A stretch of DNA of 64,000 nt from Fragilaria crotonensis. Its lineage: Eukaryota > Bacillariophyta > Fragilariophyceae > Fragilariales > Fragilariaceae. The notes under the pieces are model-generated. The model was not told the origin of the DNA. It was given only the letters and a program-made list of their open reading frames with translations, and did no database searches. The DNA lies in assembly GCA_022925895.1 (NCBI GenBank), contig JAKSYS010000069.1, forward strand, positions 1-64,000. Reading direction: 5' to 3'. The position numbers were made by a program, and so were the translations under genes. The first letter of the stretch is position 1, and each line of letters starts with the position of its first letter. Below are positions 1-10,441 of this stretch, one piece after another.

Positions 1-143
1 ACAAGAAAATCGAGATGTGCTGAAGAATCTGCAGCTATACAACAATTTGTACTTCAGTGTAGTTGGTCTACAGTTCTTTCGTTCTTGCACTGAGTACTCT
101 TGATCTCTCCAATCTATCAGGCATCGAGTATCTAGACTTGACA

Positions 144-980
144 ATGACAACTCATTTGGTAGTTCCCGGCCAAGTAATAGCTGAAGGCGATGACTTCCTT
201 CGCGGTCATGGAACTTACGTTGAAAAGCTCAACGACACGGAACGCCTTGTTGCAAGCGTGTGTGGACACGTGGAGCGAGTCAATAAGCTTGTGAGCGTTA
301 TTCCTGTGGCCTCAAATCTTTACCAAGGTCAAGTAGGAGATTTGGTCGTGGGACGAGTTGTAGGGATCCAAGCAACGAGGTGGAAGGTAGAGATTGGAGA
401 CTCTTGTCGAAACGCTGTCTTGCCCTTGAGTGGTGTGCACCTGCCGGGTGGAGTGCAGAGAGTACGGACACAGGAGGATTCGAGGGAAATGCGGCTATTG
501 TTTCAAGAAGGCGATCTGGTCACTGCTGAGGTGCACAACATGCATCAAGACGGAACGTTGATGTTACACACTAGATCGTTGAAATACGGAAAGGTTGAGA
601 ACGGATGCTTAGTTGTCGTTCCACCGTCGTTAATTGCGCGACGCAAGAACCATTTTTGCGATTTTGATGGCATTACATTACTACTGGGGATGAATGGCTA
701 CATTTGGATTCAGCGGTCCTTTCCAAAGTCAGAGGATGCTCAATTGGCGGAGCACCAAGAGAAAATGAAACTCCAACACGCGAAAACCTCCGTATTGTTG
801 GATGAGCGCCAGAAGATTGCAAGGATTCGGAACTCCATTCAATGTTTGGGGATGGTGCATCTTATGGCTACACCGGAAAACATTGAGCTGGTGTACAGGG
901 CATCGCAAGCTATTCCTATTGCGGACATGCTACACCCTGACAATGTACTATTTTTGACGATAGCATTGCTAAAGAAATAA
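144..980 (+). CDS. RRP4: Exosome complex subunit RRP4 (EXOSC2-like)
   Basis: Non-catalytic cap subunit of the RNA exosome, the 3'-to-5' RNA processing and decay complex of nucleus and cytoplasm; it helps guide RNA into the barrel. The 278-residue protein opens with 'VVPGQVIAEGDDFLRGHGTY', the hallmark RRP4 N-terminal segment. An S1 RNA-binding domain follows (about residues 65-145, 'VGDLVVGRVVGI' through 'PLSGVHLP'), then a KH-type domain with the G-x-N-G-x-I-W-I signature ('GMNGYIWIQR', about residues 205-215). The frame is open further upstream but only from a TTG; the ATG at 144 puts the conserved N-terminus at residues 6-25, so I chose it. Length is normal for the family. Single exon, no defects seen. 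The next gene is convergent and ends about 200 bases downstream. Confidence 0.93.
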   Translation: MTTHLVVPGQVIAEGDDFLRGHGTYVEKLNDTERLVASVCGHVERVNKLVSVIPVASNLYQGQVGDLVVGRVVGIQATRWKVEIGDSCRNAVLPLSGVHLPGGVQRVRTQEDSREMRLLFQEGDLVTAEVHNMHQDGTLMLHTRSLKYGKVENGCLVVVPPSLIARRKNHFCDFDGITLLLGMNGYIWIQRSFPKSEDAQLAEHQEKMKLQHAKTSVLLDERQKIARIRNSIQCLGMVHLMATPENIELVYRASQAIPIADMLHPDNVLFLTIALLKK

Positions 981-1177
981 GGGTTCAGACTGCAAACTAT
1001 AGTTGGTCTACATGTCACATGTGGCATAGTGCATAGATGATGTGGTACGACGGACGAATATCATAATTCAGGTGAGCGTCACGTCAAACTACGGTAGCTT
1101 TGTAAACGGTATTAAGTGTGAAGTACTAGATTGTACTCCAGCACTACAAATGTGCTGCCAACTTCCATTGAATACGT

Positions 1178-1438
1178 TTAGTTGACTTCCACTATCGCAG
1201 TCCTGAATCCGTCTATAAACCCATTCACAAAGACGCCAACGTAAAGAAAGAGCGATGTCAGGAAAAGCCAACCGAAGATATGAAAGAAAATACGCTCATG
1301 CTGCTCCAGCATGTAAAGTCCAGTCCATAAATTGTATCGATACAATGCCCGGTTGAAGAAACCCGTTTCGCAGCAAAGAGCATCCGTGTTGGTGTTGGAG
1401 AGCTTCTTCATTTCCGGAGGTGTTGCTTGTTCTGACAT
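1178..1438 (-). CDS. Small subunit of serine palmitoyltransferase-like membrane protein (SPTSS/ssSPT)
   Basis: An 86-residue protein with one or two hydrophobic segments. Its core 'YNLWTGLYMLEQHERIFFHI' matches the signature of the small activating subunits of serine palmitoyltransferase in animals and plants (Y-N/Q, x-x-x-G/A-LYMLE/D, x-x-ER-x-x-F), followed by a hydrophobic helix (about residues 52-75). In those organisms the subunit binds the SPTLC1/2 heterodimer in the ER, raises its activity and tunes acyl-CoA chain length in the first step of sphingolipid synthesis. The ATG gives a short polar lead of about 25 residues, as in the animal proteins. Assignment rests on motif, size and topology; no other small membrane family fits as well. 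It is easily missed by gene finders because of its size. Longer overlapping frames on both strands show no family resemblance. Confidence 0.75.
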   Translation of the reverse strand: MSEQATPPEMKKLSNTNTDALCCETGFFNRALYRYNLWTGLYMLEQHERIFFHIFGWLFLTSLFLYVGVFVNGFIDGFRTAIVEVN

Positions 1439-2013
1439 TGCGATATCTGAAGGAAGATGGAAGTATGAAACAGCTCACAAAAGTGTGGTGACGACAGTCT
1501 CTCTTGTTGATGGAAAACGATGGGTGGCACAAGTGGAAGCACAGGCCTGGTTGTGGGTAAACAGGCCTCACGTTCAATGCTGCAGCAACACGGCCTTGAT
1601 GAGAACTGCGTGGATTGCGGAGCGTGGAGCACTGCTTTTTTTTTAACGTCCTTGTGATTTCTTGGTGTACGGTGTACGCTACCGGTAGCGTTGGAAATAC
1701 TACAGTACCTGGTACCGGTAGATGAAAACTACTGGTATTTCGGTATTTCAAATTTGCACCGAATTGATGTTCGTGTGACAATCATAAAAATCATGAGCTT
1801 AAGACAAAGATCCTACTATACAATAAACAATAACGAGGCAAGAACAATCACATCCCTTGATCCGCAATCCTGAATGCGTTGGGTTCGCGTGACTATGACC
1901 GCTCATTCTCTTTCTACCTGCACTGTTGCTAGCTTTATCGGTTCATAATCTTCTAGTCTATTTTGTTCGATAGGCAATCATAGTCGCCTGATACCGAGTG
2001 CGCTCTTCAGCAT
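1439..2013. other. Intergenic stretch with short palindromes
   Basis: No gene recognised. It contains a perfect 14-base palindrome built on TACCGGTA at 1677-1690 and several GTAC words nearby (1665-1745). The rest is unremarkable and separates two minus-strand genes, so it should hold the promoter of the small-subunit gene and the 3' end of the channel gene. Confidence 0.5.
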
Positions 2014-3297
2014 TCAGTCCGTCGTGACGAATGTCACATCATTCTTTTCTACTGCTCGACTGATTGCTTCTAGTACCTTTTGTCGATTGTCCCAATAACC
2101 ATCGCCAAGTGGACGAATGGCAAAGTGTGCCTCCACGACCACGTTGAGAGATAAATCTTCGTATCCAACCCAATGAGCACGGAAAGGCCGAGATCCATCA
2201 GCAATAAGGGCGGGGCAGCTTGCTCTGATTTCAGATTTGATATCATCGCATAGCTTCGGAAGCTTTTTCACGTCCTTGTAGTCGATCCTGAGCACTTGTC
2301 GTACTTGGCATTTGGTCAAGCGACTTAGGTTGCTCAATCGTTCAGAAGCAAGATCTGAGTTGGGGACGGTAAGCATGATTTCGTCGTTTTGTCTAACATG
2401 TGTTTCAAGCCACCCCAAGTCCACGACAACCCCTTCGATTCCGTTTCCAAAGAGGACAGAATCACCTTCGTAAACTCGATCACTCGCAGCCAGCAAAAGT
2501 CCATTCATGAGATTTGCCACGATACCCTGTGACGCCAGGGAGAAGACCAATGTACCAACTGAACCGAGAGCCAAAAGGGACTTTAATGCGAAACCAAACT
2601 CATTTTTGAATTGGTCGGCAAGTGAAAGTCCGACGAGCAAAACAATGACGGCGTCCGCAAGGTGATCAATAAGCTCCATCCTTCCCAATTGATCGGGTCG
2701 CTTCTGCCACGCTTTGCAGAGAAACCACTTCTTCAATACTCCAAGTCTTCGGGCGAACCAGATGGTGTACACAAACTTTGCAAAGAGATTCGGAATATGA
2801 GGTAACATCTCCCAGACAAATCCCATTTCAATAACAACAACCTTGAGAAGATCCACCAGATAGCATACGAGCGCAATTCTTGACACTTGCTGCAAGTTGT
2901 CTGCTACAACATGATAAAGTGAATCCTCAAACTTGTTCATCCCCTTGACGATCGAATTGTAGGGCAGGCGTACGAGTGGCACGACCCCGAACGCTAGCGT
3001 GAGGAGGAAGAAAACATCTTGCCAATCTGACACTTCTCCCACCGTAGTGATGATCCGTTGGAACTTTTCAGGGGTGATGAACAGTTTGTTGAGTGTTGGG
3101 AGTATGTTGCCAGCAAGGAATGTGCGATGGACTTCTTCTCGCAGAAACGATCCAACCTGCTGGACTCCTTCAAGTATGTCATCGACCGCATCATCTACAA
3201 CATCACGCAATCCCCCGCCGACCTGGGCGTCTGGCGTCGCTGCCAATACAGAACAGAGCGGGACCAGTAAACTCGGAAGCCAATGAATGAATCGCAT
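2014..3297 (-). CDS. MscS-family mechanosensitive ion channel
   Basis: A 427-residue small-conductance mechanosensitive channel-like protein, expected to relieve membrane tension in an organelle or the plasma membrane. It starts with a hydrophobic leader ending near 'VLAATPDA' (signal peptide, about residues 1-20). Several membrane helices follow (about residues 95-115, 140-165 and 205-260). The diagnostic MscS block comes next: a Gly/Ala-rich pore helix 'FSLASQGIVANLMNG', then the beta domain with 'VYEGDSVLFGNGIEGVV', 'LGWLETHVRQNDE' and 'VPNSDLASERLSNLSR'. The C-terminal cytosolic vestibule fold runs to the end. The start is an ATG right at the signal peptide. The leader means it enters the ER first; a plastid destination, as for plant MSL2/3, is possible but unproven. 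Single exon, intact. Confidence 0.9.
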   Translation of the reverse strand: MRFIHWLPSLLVPLCSVLAATPDAQVGGGLRDVVDDAVDDILEGVQQVGSFLREEVHRTFLAGNILPTLNKLFITPEKFQRIITTVGEVSDWQDVFFLLTLAFGVVPLVRLPYNSIVKGMNKFEDSLYHVVADNLQQVSRIALVCYLVDLLKVVVIEMGFVWEMLPHIPNLFAKFVYTIWFARRLGVLKKWFLCKAWQKRPDQLGRMELIDHLADAVIVLLVGLSLADQFKNEFGFALKSLLALGSVGTLVFSLASQGIVANLMNGLLLAASDRVYEGDSVLFGNGIEGVVVDLGWLETHVRQNDEIMLTVPNSDLASERLSNLSRLTKCQVRQVLRIDYKDVKKLPKLCDDIKSEIRASCPALIADGSRPFRAHWVGYEDLSLNVVVEAHFAIRPLGDGYWDNRQKVLEAISRAVEKNDVTFVTTD

Positions 3298-3923
3298 CTA
3301 GTAGAGTAATAGTGTATGTGAATTTCTCCATAGTGGTACATTTGAAGTCCGTGATGCAAGTGAAGTCCCGATCCAACAAGGTTTGACGATGATTTTTATG
3401 TGTGCATATGAGCATATGAGCTACAATCTACATTACTTCAGACGCCAGTAGACCCCTACATATGTACTAGATGTAGAAGCCCGCGAACGTTATTCTATGT
3501 ATGCGCAGGCCATAGATCGGAGTATGCTTGTATTCGGTATCATACCTCGTACTTTGTACCCTGTACGAGTATGCATATGCATACGTCTGGACGTCTGAAC
3601 CGTTTTTTGTACTCCGAGTCTGGTACTCTGTATACTGTATACTACAGTATCAGTATGCAATATTCATGAATACACAGTACTAGTACCAGATACTACTAGC
3701 ACACACTACAGACAGCACACGTTTCAAGTTTCAACAACTGTTTTATCTGCAAATTGCAAGGCCTCAAGAAGTTGGAGGGAACAGTGTCGACACTTATCAG
3801 ATAGGACATCTAGCGTCGACTTGTGTTTCCACAGTCAACAGTCAATGTCAAGTGTGAGCCGTCAACCTTGAAGAGTGGCTGTTGCTCATTACTCGGAGTA
3901 GTAGTACGCATTCGAGTCGAAAT
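3298..3923. promoter_or_regulatory. Divergent intergenic region, GTAC-rich
   Basis: This gap lies between the starts of a minus-strand channel gene and a plus-strand hydrolase gene, so it should hold both promoters. Between about 3430 and 3720 it is dense in short palindromic words (GTAC, AGTACT, TGCATATGCA-like, GTATAC). I see no coding sequence. Exact promoter elements cannot be named. Confidence 0.4.
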
Positions 3924-5485
3924 ATGTTGCGGACGTGGGCACAGGCTTCCAGCAATGTGATGCTACGTTGTGCTCTACAGTCTTCAAATGCGTTTGGAAG
4001 TAGACCGAGTAATACGAAGAGTTTTATCCCTTCTCTTCATCGTCAAAACATTGGTCGGGCCTTCATGACCTGCAACTTCAATCCAAGCAAGCACGTCAGT
4101 GTCAGTGCCAACCGCGAGACTCGTAATCTAGCATTCCCATCAAAGCTGGTGATTGGACGACAGGTGAGGACGTACATATTTCTTCCAAAATCTTTCCAAG
4201 AATTACAACTTGACTTGAAATTGTGGTTGACCGATCGACGCGAGAAACGAACGATTCTAGTCAAGCTTCTAAGGGATCGCTATCGTGATACGAAGACTAG
4301 AATTAGACGGCGAACAAGGACCATTAAACTCAGCCCGCCATCTCGAAATACCATGTCCATCAAGTACCGCCGATGGGGCACCAGATTAAGAAACATGCTT
4401 GTGAAGCGAGTCACTATCAAGGAATACTCCCGAGACAATTGGTTTGACGCAGATGGCTATCCCTTAACGTCCAGAGATGAGGCTGGTCGCTTTGTCAATC
4501 CATGGTCGTCGGAATCGACAAGTGGGAGTCACCCCATCTTTGAATTTCTGTCATGGCGCCTACAACGACTATTCAAGGCGCCAGTCTTGCCTTCAGACAG
4601 TCACGTCGAAACCGTGCCTGTGGATTTTAATATTCAGGACCCAAACGCCATGCGTTTTACTTGGATTACACTCTACTTGTGTGTTGCAGCTCAGCAGGTA
4701 CACCATCCTGACCGACCCGCACTTTTCTCCAGCGTGCCGCACCTTTGCAGCTACCTATTCCGTTCAACGGTGTCGAACGACAATTGCAGCCCGCTTGCGA
4801 CATGGATGATCTTCCATTTGTTGACTTATGTCTCTTGACACATGATCATTATGACCATCTAGATCGAAATAGTTGTTTTGCTCTAAAGAGTAAGATTGGG
4901 CGGTGGATTGTTCCGCTTGGAATCAAGGAATGGTTAATGGAAAAGTGTGAAGTCCAAGAACACCTCATTGAAGAATTGCAGTGGTGGCAGTCGACGCAGC
5001 TGGTCGACGATACAGGGAGACCGCCTCTAAGTGTTACTTGCGCTCCTACCCAACACTGGAGTTGTCGAACAATGTGGGATCGTAACCAACGGCTTTGGTG
5101 CTCCTATGTTGTTGATTCACAAGATAAGCGTTTTTTCTTCGGAGGTGACACTGGCCTCCCAGAGCCTTTTCCACTCTTTTCGCAAATCGGCCAGCGTTTA
5201 GGTCCCTTCGATCTGGCGGCACTTCCTATCGGAGCATACTCTCCTCGTTTCTTTATGGCGGATTCGCATTGTAATCCCAGTGAAGCAGTTAAGATTCACC
5301 AACAAATTCGAGCGACGAAGTCCATTGCGATTCATTGGGCGACATTTCGACTTGCTGAAGAGTCCGACGATGAACCACCCCTTCTTTTGAAGGCTGCTGC
5401 GGACGAGGCTGCTGCGGACTTTTCAACTCTCAAATTGGGCGAATCCATTGAAGTCAGGGGTAGTCGAAAGCAGAACCATTTATAA
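3924..5485 (+). CDS. NAPE-PLD-like metallo-beta-lactamase-fold hydrolase, reading frame apparently broken
   Basis: Resembles N-acylphosphatidylethanolamine phospholipase D and related zinc hydrolases, which release N-acylethanolamines from membrane lipids. Visible family features in order: 'GRFVNPW' (about residue 190), 'FTWI' plus 'HSTCV', 'YTILTDPHFS', the zinc motif 'LTHDHYDHLD', 'FFGGDTGL', and 'ADSHCNPSEA' with 'SIAIHWATF' near the end. The N-terminus is basic and longer than in animal enzymes, perhaps an organelle leader. The ATG at 3924 is the first in frame. The conserved blocks lie in three successive frames: one switch near 4668, where an expected Gly between 'TWI' and 'HST' is missing (two bases short), and one near 4729 (one extra base or two missing). 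No GT-AG intron fits without losing conserved motifs. Either assembly indels or a recent pseudogene; everything else is well kept, which favours indels. Confidence 0.75.
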
Positions 5486-5691
5486 GCTAAACTTCGCTAC
5501 TTGCACCAAATCGTACATTCCGAGTTCGGCGAGACCGTTGATCTGATGAACTCGTCGGAATCAACGATACGCTCCTCCCCTGCGGGATGTATCATGCCTA
5601 GGCCATGCTGCGCTAGGAGGACTTTCCGAAAGATATGGTGCTATCGATCTACTTGTAGGTCACTTGTCAGGTACTTGATGGAATCTTACGT

Positions 5692-7541
5692 CTAATATCT
5701 TCTGAATCCTCCTCTGCCGCCACCACGACCAAAGCCACCTCCGCCGCTCCCCATGTATCCGCGTCCACCTCTACCGCCACTATATCCTCCACCTCTCCCA
5801 CCTCCATATCCGCGACCACCGCCACGACCAAAACCAGACCCCCTGTGGAAGCGTGGAACCATGGCTTCAAGTTCCTTAGGAATTTCCTGTCCTGCCTTCG
5901 TCAAAACCTCAACAAGCTGAGTGGCAGCCTTGCGATCTTTTGACGTGAAGAATGTGTATGCCTTTCCCTTCGCACCTGCTCTACCTGTACGCCCGATGCG
6001 GTGAACGTAATCTTCAACTGCACTCACTCCAGCAGGCATGTCGAAGTTCACCACGGCACCAACATCCTTGACATCAAGCCCACGTGCGGCGACGTCGGTT
6101 GCAATGAGCATTTTGAGCGATCCACTCTTGAACGCATTCATGACCTTCGTACGTTCCCATTGTGGGCGATCGCCGTGCAGACAGTCAACGGCAAAACCAT
6201 CATCCCAAAGCGTGTTCGACAAGTCGTTACAACTGATCTTTTTGGCAACAAAGACTATAACCTTGGCATGGTTCTTTCCGTCCTTGTCGGTAGTTTGCGG
6301 GCGACCTGGGACGCTTCCCTCCGCCTCACCCTCAGCAATCAAGCTATTTAGGATTTCTTTGAGCTTGTCAAACTTCTGGTGCTCCTCGCATACAGTGATA
6401 ACTTGCGTAATATCTTTATTTGCAACAAGCACGTTAACTTCCCCAACATTGATTTGAATAGGATCCTTGAGAAACTCAAACGCAAGGCGTTGTATTTCTT
6501 TCGGCCAGGTTGCACTGAAAAGGAGAGTTTGGTGCGGCTGGGTCACATGTGTTAAGATAGTGCGAATTTGCGGTTCGAATCCCATATCCTGAGAGTGAGG
6601 ACAGTGAAAGGGTGAGCAATGTGAAATGGAGTAGACCAATCCATCGGATGTGTTGAGGGTGGAATCACGACGTTGTCACTTACGAGCATTCGGTCAGCTT
6701 CGTCCAATACGACATATTTGATATTGTTGAGGTTAGCCTTCTTCATTTCAAGCAAATCATTCAATCGACCAGGAGTTGCAATGACGCACTCGACTCCACG
6801 CTGAAGAGCGGCAATCTGTGGGTACTTGGGGGATCCTCCAAAACAACATAGAGTGCGGATGCCAATTGGTCGACCGAAGCGTTGTGCCTCCTCCTGAATC
6901 TGAACAGCCAGTTCCCGAGTGGGTGCTAATACAAGCATCATAGGGTCCCTTGAAGGTGCGGATTTTCCAACTCCAAGGCGAGACTGAAGATGTTGGTGGA
7001 ATGACGGCAGCAAGAAACCACATGTCTTACCAGAACCCGTCTTCGCAATGCAAATCATGTCCTTCCCGGTGACTGCAATAGGCCAAGCCTGTGCTTGAAT
7101 GTGGGAGGGCGTGGTGAATCCTGCTTGCTTGATTGTCTGTTGGATCGTTTGGGAGAAAGGAGCATCTGTAAATTGGAAAAACGGAGCCGGAGTCTCCTGA
7201 TTGGCGGATGCTCCATGTCCTTTCAGAGTAATGCTGTGTTCCGCTCTCCAAGCGTCCGGTGACATTGACGATTCAATCTTCTTCTCTTCAGCCTGATCCA
7301 TGGATCTCGTTCTGCGCTTGACGTTTTCCTCTGTCGTCAAGTCCTTCGACCATTTTCTCATTCGTTTCATGTCTTGAGAGTGTTCGTCGGTGGACAACGA
7401 CGTTGCCTCACGCTTCTTTCCATCTTTCTTCTTTCGGGCCTTCAACTCTTCGTAGCTAATTCCGAGGGCTTGAGCCTCCTCTTTCATCTCGGCCTTCTTC
7501 GCCTTCCTAGCGGCTTTATCGTCAGCTTCGCTCATTGCCAT
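5692..7541 (-). CDS. DEAD-box RNA helicase, DBP2/DDX5 type
   Basis: ATP-dependent RNA helicase, probably nuclear, acting in ribosome biogenesis, mRNP remodelling or transcription-linked RNA folding. Two exons (7541-6684 and 6588-5692) join around a 95-base GT-AG intron (6683-6589; donor GTAAGT, acceptor CTCAG) and give 584 residues. The splice links 'DEADRML' to 'DMGFEPQIR', the normal family sequence. Motifs in order: Q motif 'FTTPSHIQAQAWP', Walker A 'AKTGSGKT', 'PTRELA', 'TPGR', 'DEAD', 'SATWP', 'TDVAARGLDV', 'HRIGRTGRAG'. The N-terminus is Lys/Arg-rich. The C-terminal tail is an RGG-box (about the last 50 residues, Gly-Arg-Tyr), typical of DBP2/DDX5 and an RNA-binding and methylation target. 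Start is the ATG at 7541; a second ATG lies two codons on. DBP3-like is the nearest alternative. Confidence 0.93.
6589..6683 (-). other. Intron of the DEAD-box helicase gene
   Basis: A GT-AG intron of 95 bases, phase 0, splits the gene just after the DEAD motif. It is open in the upstream reading frame, so a naive translation reads through into about 30 false residues. Confidence 0.9.
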
Positions 7542-8149
7542 CGTACAACTACTCGAGTACTCGTTCCAGTGATTCAAATGTTCGCCTTCGTAAAGTTTTG
7601 TTTTTCTTCCTCGTGTAGAGTTGTGAATTAGGTCCGGGTGCCTCGCCTACGATTTAAATGAGATGAATCTCCTCTGGGTTGATCATGCTCGTTGGCTGTG
7701 GCCACTCGGTCTGTACTGTTTCCGTTAAAGACTTTCGCGTCATTTCTCATTTCTTGTCGTGCCATGTCTTGTTTTTCATTTTTTTGTTTTCACGCACATA
7801 CGGCACATGATACAGTACACTGCACACTGTAGTCTGTATTCCAGTACTGGGACTGGGTTCTACATACTCCGAGTGCGTTCTACACTCGGTACGTACTGTA
7901 CTGTGCCCTCCCTACAATGAATTCAGTATGAAAGGCGAATGGACGGAAGGAAGTGAAGGCCGCAATGGCAATCCGTCGAAGGAAAGCAACAAAAAGACGA
8001 AGAGCGATGCCATGATATACGGAAATGAAACGAAAAAGTACAACATTATCGGCAAGTGGTGTTCGTTGAAAATGGCCGGTTAGGATGTATCTATGTTTAA
8101 GGTAATTGATTCACAAAACAGGAAATCGTTGACACTCCAAATAGGTGCC
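7542..8149. other. Intergenic stretch
   Basis: No gene recognised between the helicase start and the arginyl-tRNA synthetase stop. It should hold the helicase promoter and the synthetase 3' end. A GTAC/AGTACT-rich patch lies at about 7800-7915. The 7925-8070 part is purine-rich on the plus strand without coding signs. Confidence 0.4.
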
Positions 8150-10441
8150 TCAGATTTGCTGCACATGGCGGATCCCAACTAAGTCAAAGCATTCACGCAT
8201 AGCCATCGTCGTGGCTTTGCACAGGAGAAGACGGGATTCCATTTCCGGACTGCCAAGAACCTTGCACTGGGTTGCAAATTCAGAGGCTGCGTTGGACAAA
8301 TTGTACAGGAAGTCACAAACATGAAATGGAAACAGATCTTCAAGAGTGGCGAGGATCATATCAGTGAATCCATGCAAATGCAGAACCAGATTTCGCTCGG
8401 AAGGATGAGTGATCTTCACTTCAGTTTTGTTCTCGACGAGTTTGTCCACGTCAACATTGTGCTCCGCCTTGGCTTTTGCCATGATGCTCTCAAGTCGCGC
8501 GTGAGCATAGAGCAGGTACACAGCAGTGTTTCCCTTTGTGTCAAGCATCTGGTCGTACGAAAACTTGTAGTTGGTAGTGGGATTACGACGAAGGTCAAAG
8601 TATTTCACTGCCGAGTACCCAATCGCTTCAGCAACATGCGGAACCTCCTCTTCGGTAATTCCTGTCCTTTTCTCAGCGATCCGTTCTCGCAGCGATGATG
8701 CCATTCGTCCGACGGCCTCGTCTAGTAGATCAACAAGGCGCACGGTGTCGCCTGACCTAGTTTTAAAGCGTTTTCCGTCTTCCCCTTGAACAGTCCCAAA
8801 TCCGATATGCTCAAGCTTCACGTTGTCTCCAACCCACCCAATCATCTTGGCAGCAGTGAAACACATCTTGAAGTGGTCGCCTTGTGAAAAGTCAGTGATG
8901 GCAATGATGCGCTCCGCCTTCAAATCATGAATTCGATACTTCAACGCGGCCATATCTGTTGAATCATAGCCATAACCACCATCGCTCTTCTGTAACATCA
9001 ATGGCACCTTGTACTTGTCTACGAAAACGCATTTCGCCCCACCCTCCTCAATTCTGACCAAACCAGCCTTCTCAAACTCATCAATAACAGGCGGGATCTT
9101 GTCGTTGTAAAACGATTCGCCGCATTCGTAAACGGTGACATCCAAGCGATCATAAACTTTCTGGAATTCCTTACGAGATACGTCGCAGAGGATCTTCCAA
9201 ATACGGTGACACTCCTCGTCCCCAGATTGGAGTTTCACAACATTGAGCTGGGCAGTCTGTTTGAAAGCAGGGTCTTCATCAAAGCGTTTCTTTGCGTTCT
9301 TGTAGAATGTCGTCAAGTCTGTTATGTTGGACGTGTCATTCCCGAAGTCTGGGTATTCTTCCTTCAAGTACTCAATAAGCATTCCAAATTGAGTACCCCA
9401 GTCACCTACGTGATTAACACGGTGGACTTTATGCCCAACGAACTCTAGAATGCGGCAAACAGATTCTCCAATGATAGTCGAACGAAGGTGGCCCACATGC
9501 ATCTCTTTCGCAATGTTTGGCGAAGAAAAATCCACAAGACAGGTTAAGGGAGAAACTGACGATGGCTTAGGGAGCTTCCCGGCGCGAATGAATTTGTTTA
9601 CTTGGAATTGCAAGAACGATGGGGTCAATTTGCAAAGGATAAAACCAATCTTGTTGACTTCAAGATCCATAACGACAGGATGGTCTTCTCCAATAGCATC
9701 AATTACAGATTTTCCAATGTCAGAGGCTGAGTTGATCCCAGCGGGGAGAGAACCTGATTTCGTTAAGTCAGCGAAGAGGGCCATTGCTGCTGTGCATTGA
9801 TAGTCACCGTGCTTGGGATCGGCACATTTTTTAATCCAGTTGTTGGAAGGAAGCTGCACGGCATCTCCAAAGACAACAGTAAGAGCAAGCGTAAATACTT
9901 CCTGCACTACATCCAAGATGCTCGAGCTTTCGGCGTTAGATTCCGCACGCTGAGCAGAAGGGAGACTGGCTAGGCCATTCTTAGCGGCTGCCAGGGCGTC
10001 CCTGTGGGCATCAACGTAAGCAGAGAGCAAAGGAGGAAAGTTACAATTGAGAGAAGAGAGGGTTGTTACGATTGAAATATCAGCCATTGTTGTCGAGTGC
10101 CCTACAATATGACGGGGAGAACCTTCCAAAGCGGCGCAAAGGTGAGCAAAACTAGAATCAGGGCTGTTTGCAGGTCGCAAGGTGGTCCTCTCCCATTCAC
10201 ACCAATCATCAACCAATGCATCTACCATGATCGATCCTCTCCCAGCCGATGCTCCTGACAAGCGGTACAAGGCTTGTCCTATCGCGTTGCCATCTCCGCA
10301 GACGACGATGTCATCATATTCTAAGGCCAAACCCGAAGTAACAGTCGATTTTCCGCCCTCGAGGGGGACGCCAAAGGCTTGGCTAGCCCATAAGGCCTTG
10401 ATTGTTTCGTTGCATCCGCTCTTTCCGTTTACAAGCTTCAT
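8150..10441 (-). CDS. Arginyl-tRNA synthetase, class I, eukaryotic type
   Basis: Charges tRNA-Arg with arginine. An intact single-exon protein of 763 residues. Residues 1-165 resemble a GST-C-like appendage of the kind cytosolic eukaryotic synthetases use for complex formation, followed by an ArgRS N-terminal tRNA-recognition segment. The catalytic Rossmann core has the HIGH motif as 'HVGHLRSTIIGES' (about residue 312). The KMSKS position is the degenerate form usual for eukaryotic ArgRS, 'GEDGKRFKTRSGDTVRLVD' (about residue 555). The C-terminal DALR-type anticodon-binding helical domain runs from 'YLLYAHARLESI' to the end. The ATG starts just before the GST-like region. No organelle leader is evident, so cytosol is the first guess, though dual targeting cannot be excluded. 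Confidence 0.95.
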   Translation of the reverse strand: MKLVNGKSGCNETIKALWASQAFGVPLEGGKSTVTSGLALEYDDIVVCGDGNAIGQALYRLSGASAGRGSIMVDALVDDWCEWERTTLRPANSPDSSFAHLCAALEGSPRHIVGHSTTMADISIVTTLSSLNCNFPPLLSAYVDAHRDALAAAKNGLASLPSAQRAESNAESSSILDVVQEVFTLALTVVFGDAVQLPSNNWIKKCADPKHGDYQCTAAMALFADLTKSGSLPAGINSASDIGKSVIDAIGEDHPVVMDLEVNKIGFILCKLTPSFLQFQVNKFIRAGKLPKPSSVSPLTCLVDFSSPNIAKEMHVGHLRSTIIGESVCRILEFVGHKVHRVNHVGDWGTQFGMLIEYLKEEYPDFGNDTSNITDLTTFYKNAKKRFDEDPAFKQTAQLNVVKLQSGDEECHRIWKILCDVSRKEFQKVYDRLDVTVYECGESFYNDKIPPVIDEFEKAGLVRIEEGGAKCVFVDKYKVPLMLQKSDGGYGYDSTDMAALKYRIHDLKAERIIAITDFSQGDHFKMCFTAAKMIGWVGDNVKLEHIGFGTVQGEDGKRFKTRSGDTVRLVDLLDEAVGRMASSLRERIAEKRTGITEEEVPHVAEAIGYSAVKYFDLRRNPTTNYKFSYDQMLDTKGNTAVYLLYAHARLESIMAKAKAEHNVDVDKLVENKTEVKITHPSERNLVLHLHGFTDMILATLEDLFPFHVCDFLYNLSNAASEFATQCKVLGSPEMESRLLLCKATTMAMRECFDLVGIRHVQQI

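Noticed and set aside
63-143. Upstream in-frame extension of RRP4
   Set aside because: It begins at TTG and lacks family conservation; the ATG at 144 gives the standard N-terminus.
1296-1781. 161-codon minus-strand frame overlapping the SPT small subunit
   Set aside because: No family resemblance; the overlapping shorter frame carries the clear ssSPT motif.
3058-3290. Several plus-strand frames inside the MscS gene
   Set aside because: Shadows of the conserved minus-strand coding sequence.
6570-6590. tRNA T-arm-like word GGTTCGAATCCC
   Set aside because: It is the coding sequence for 'GFEP' in the helicase, not a tRNA.
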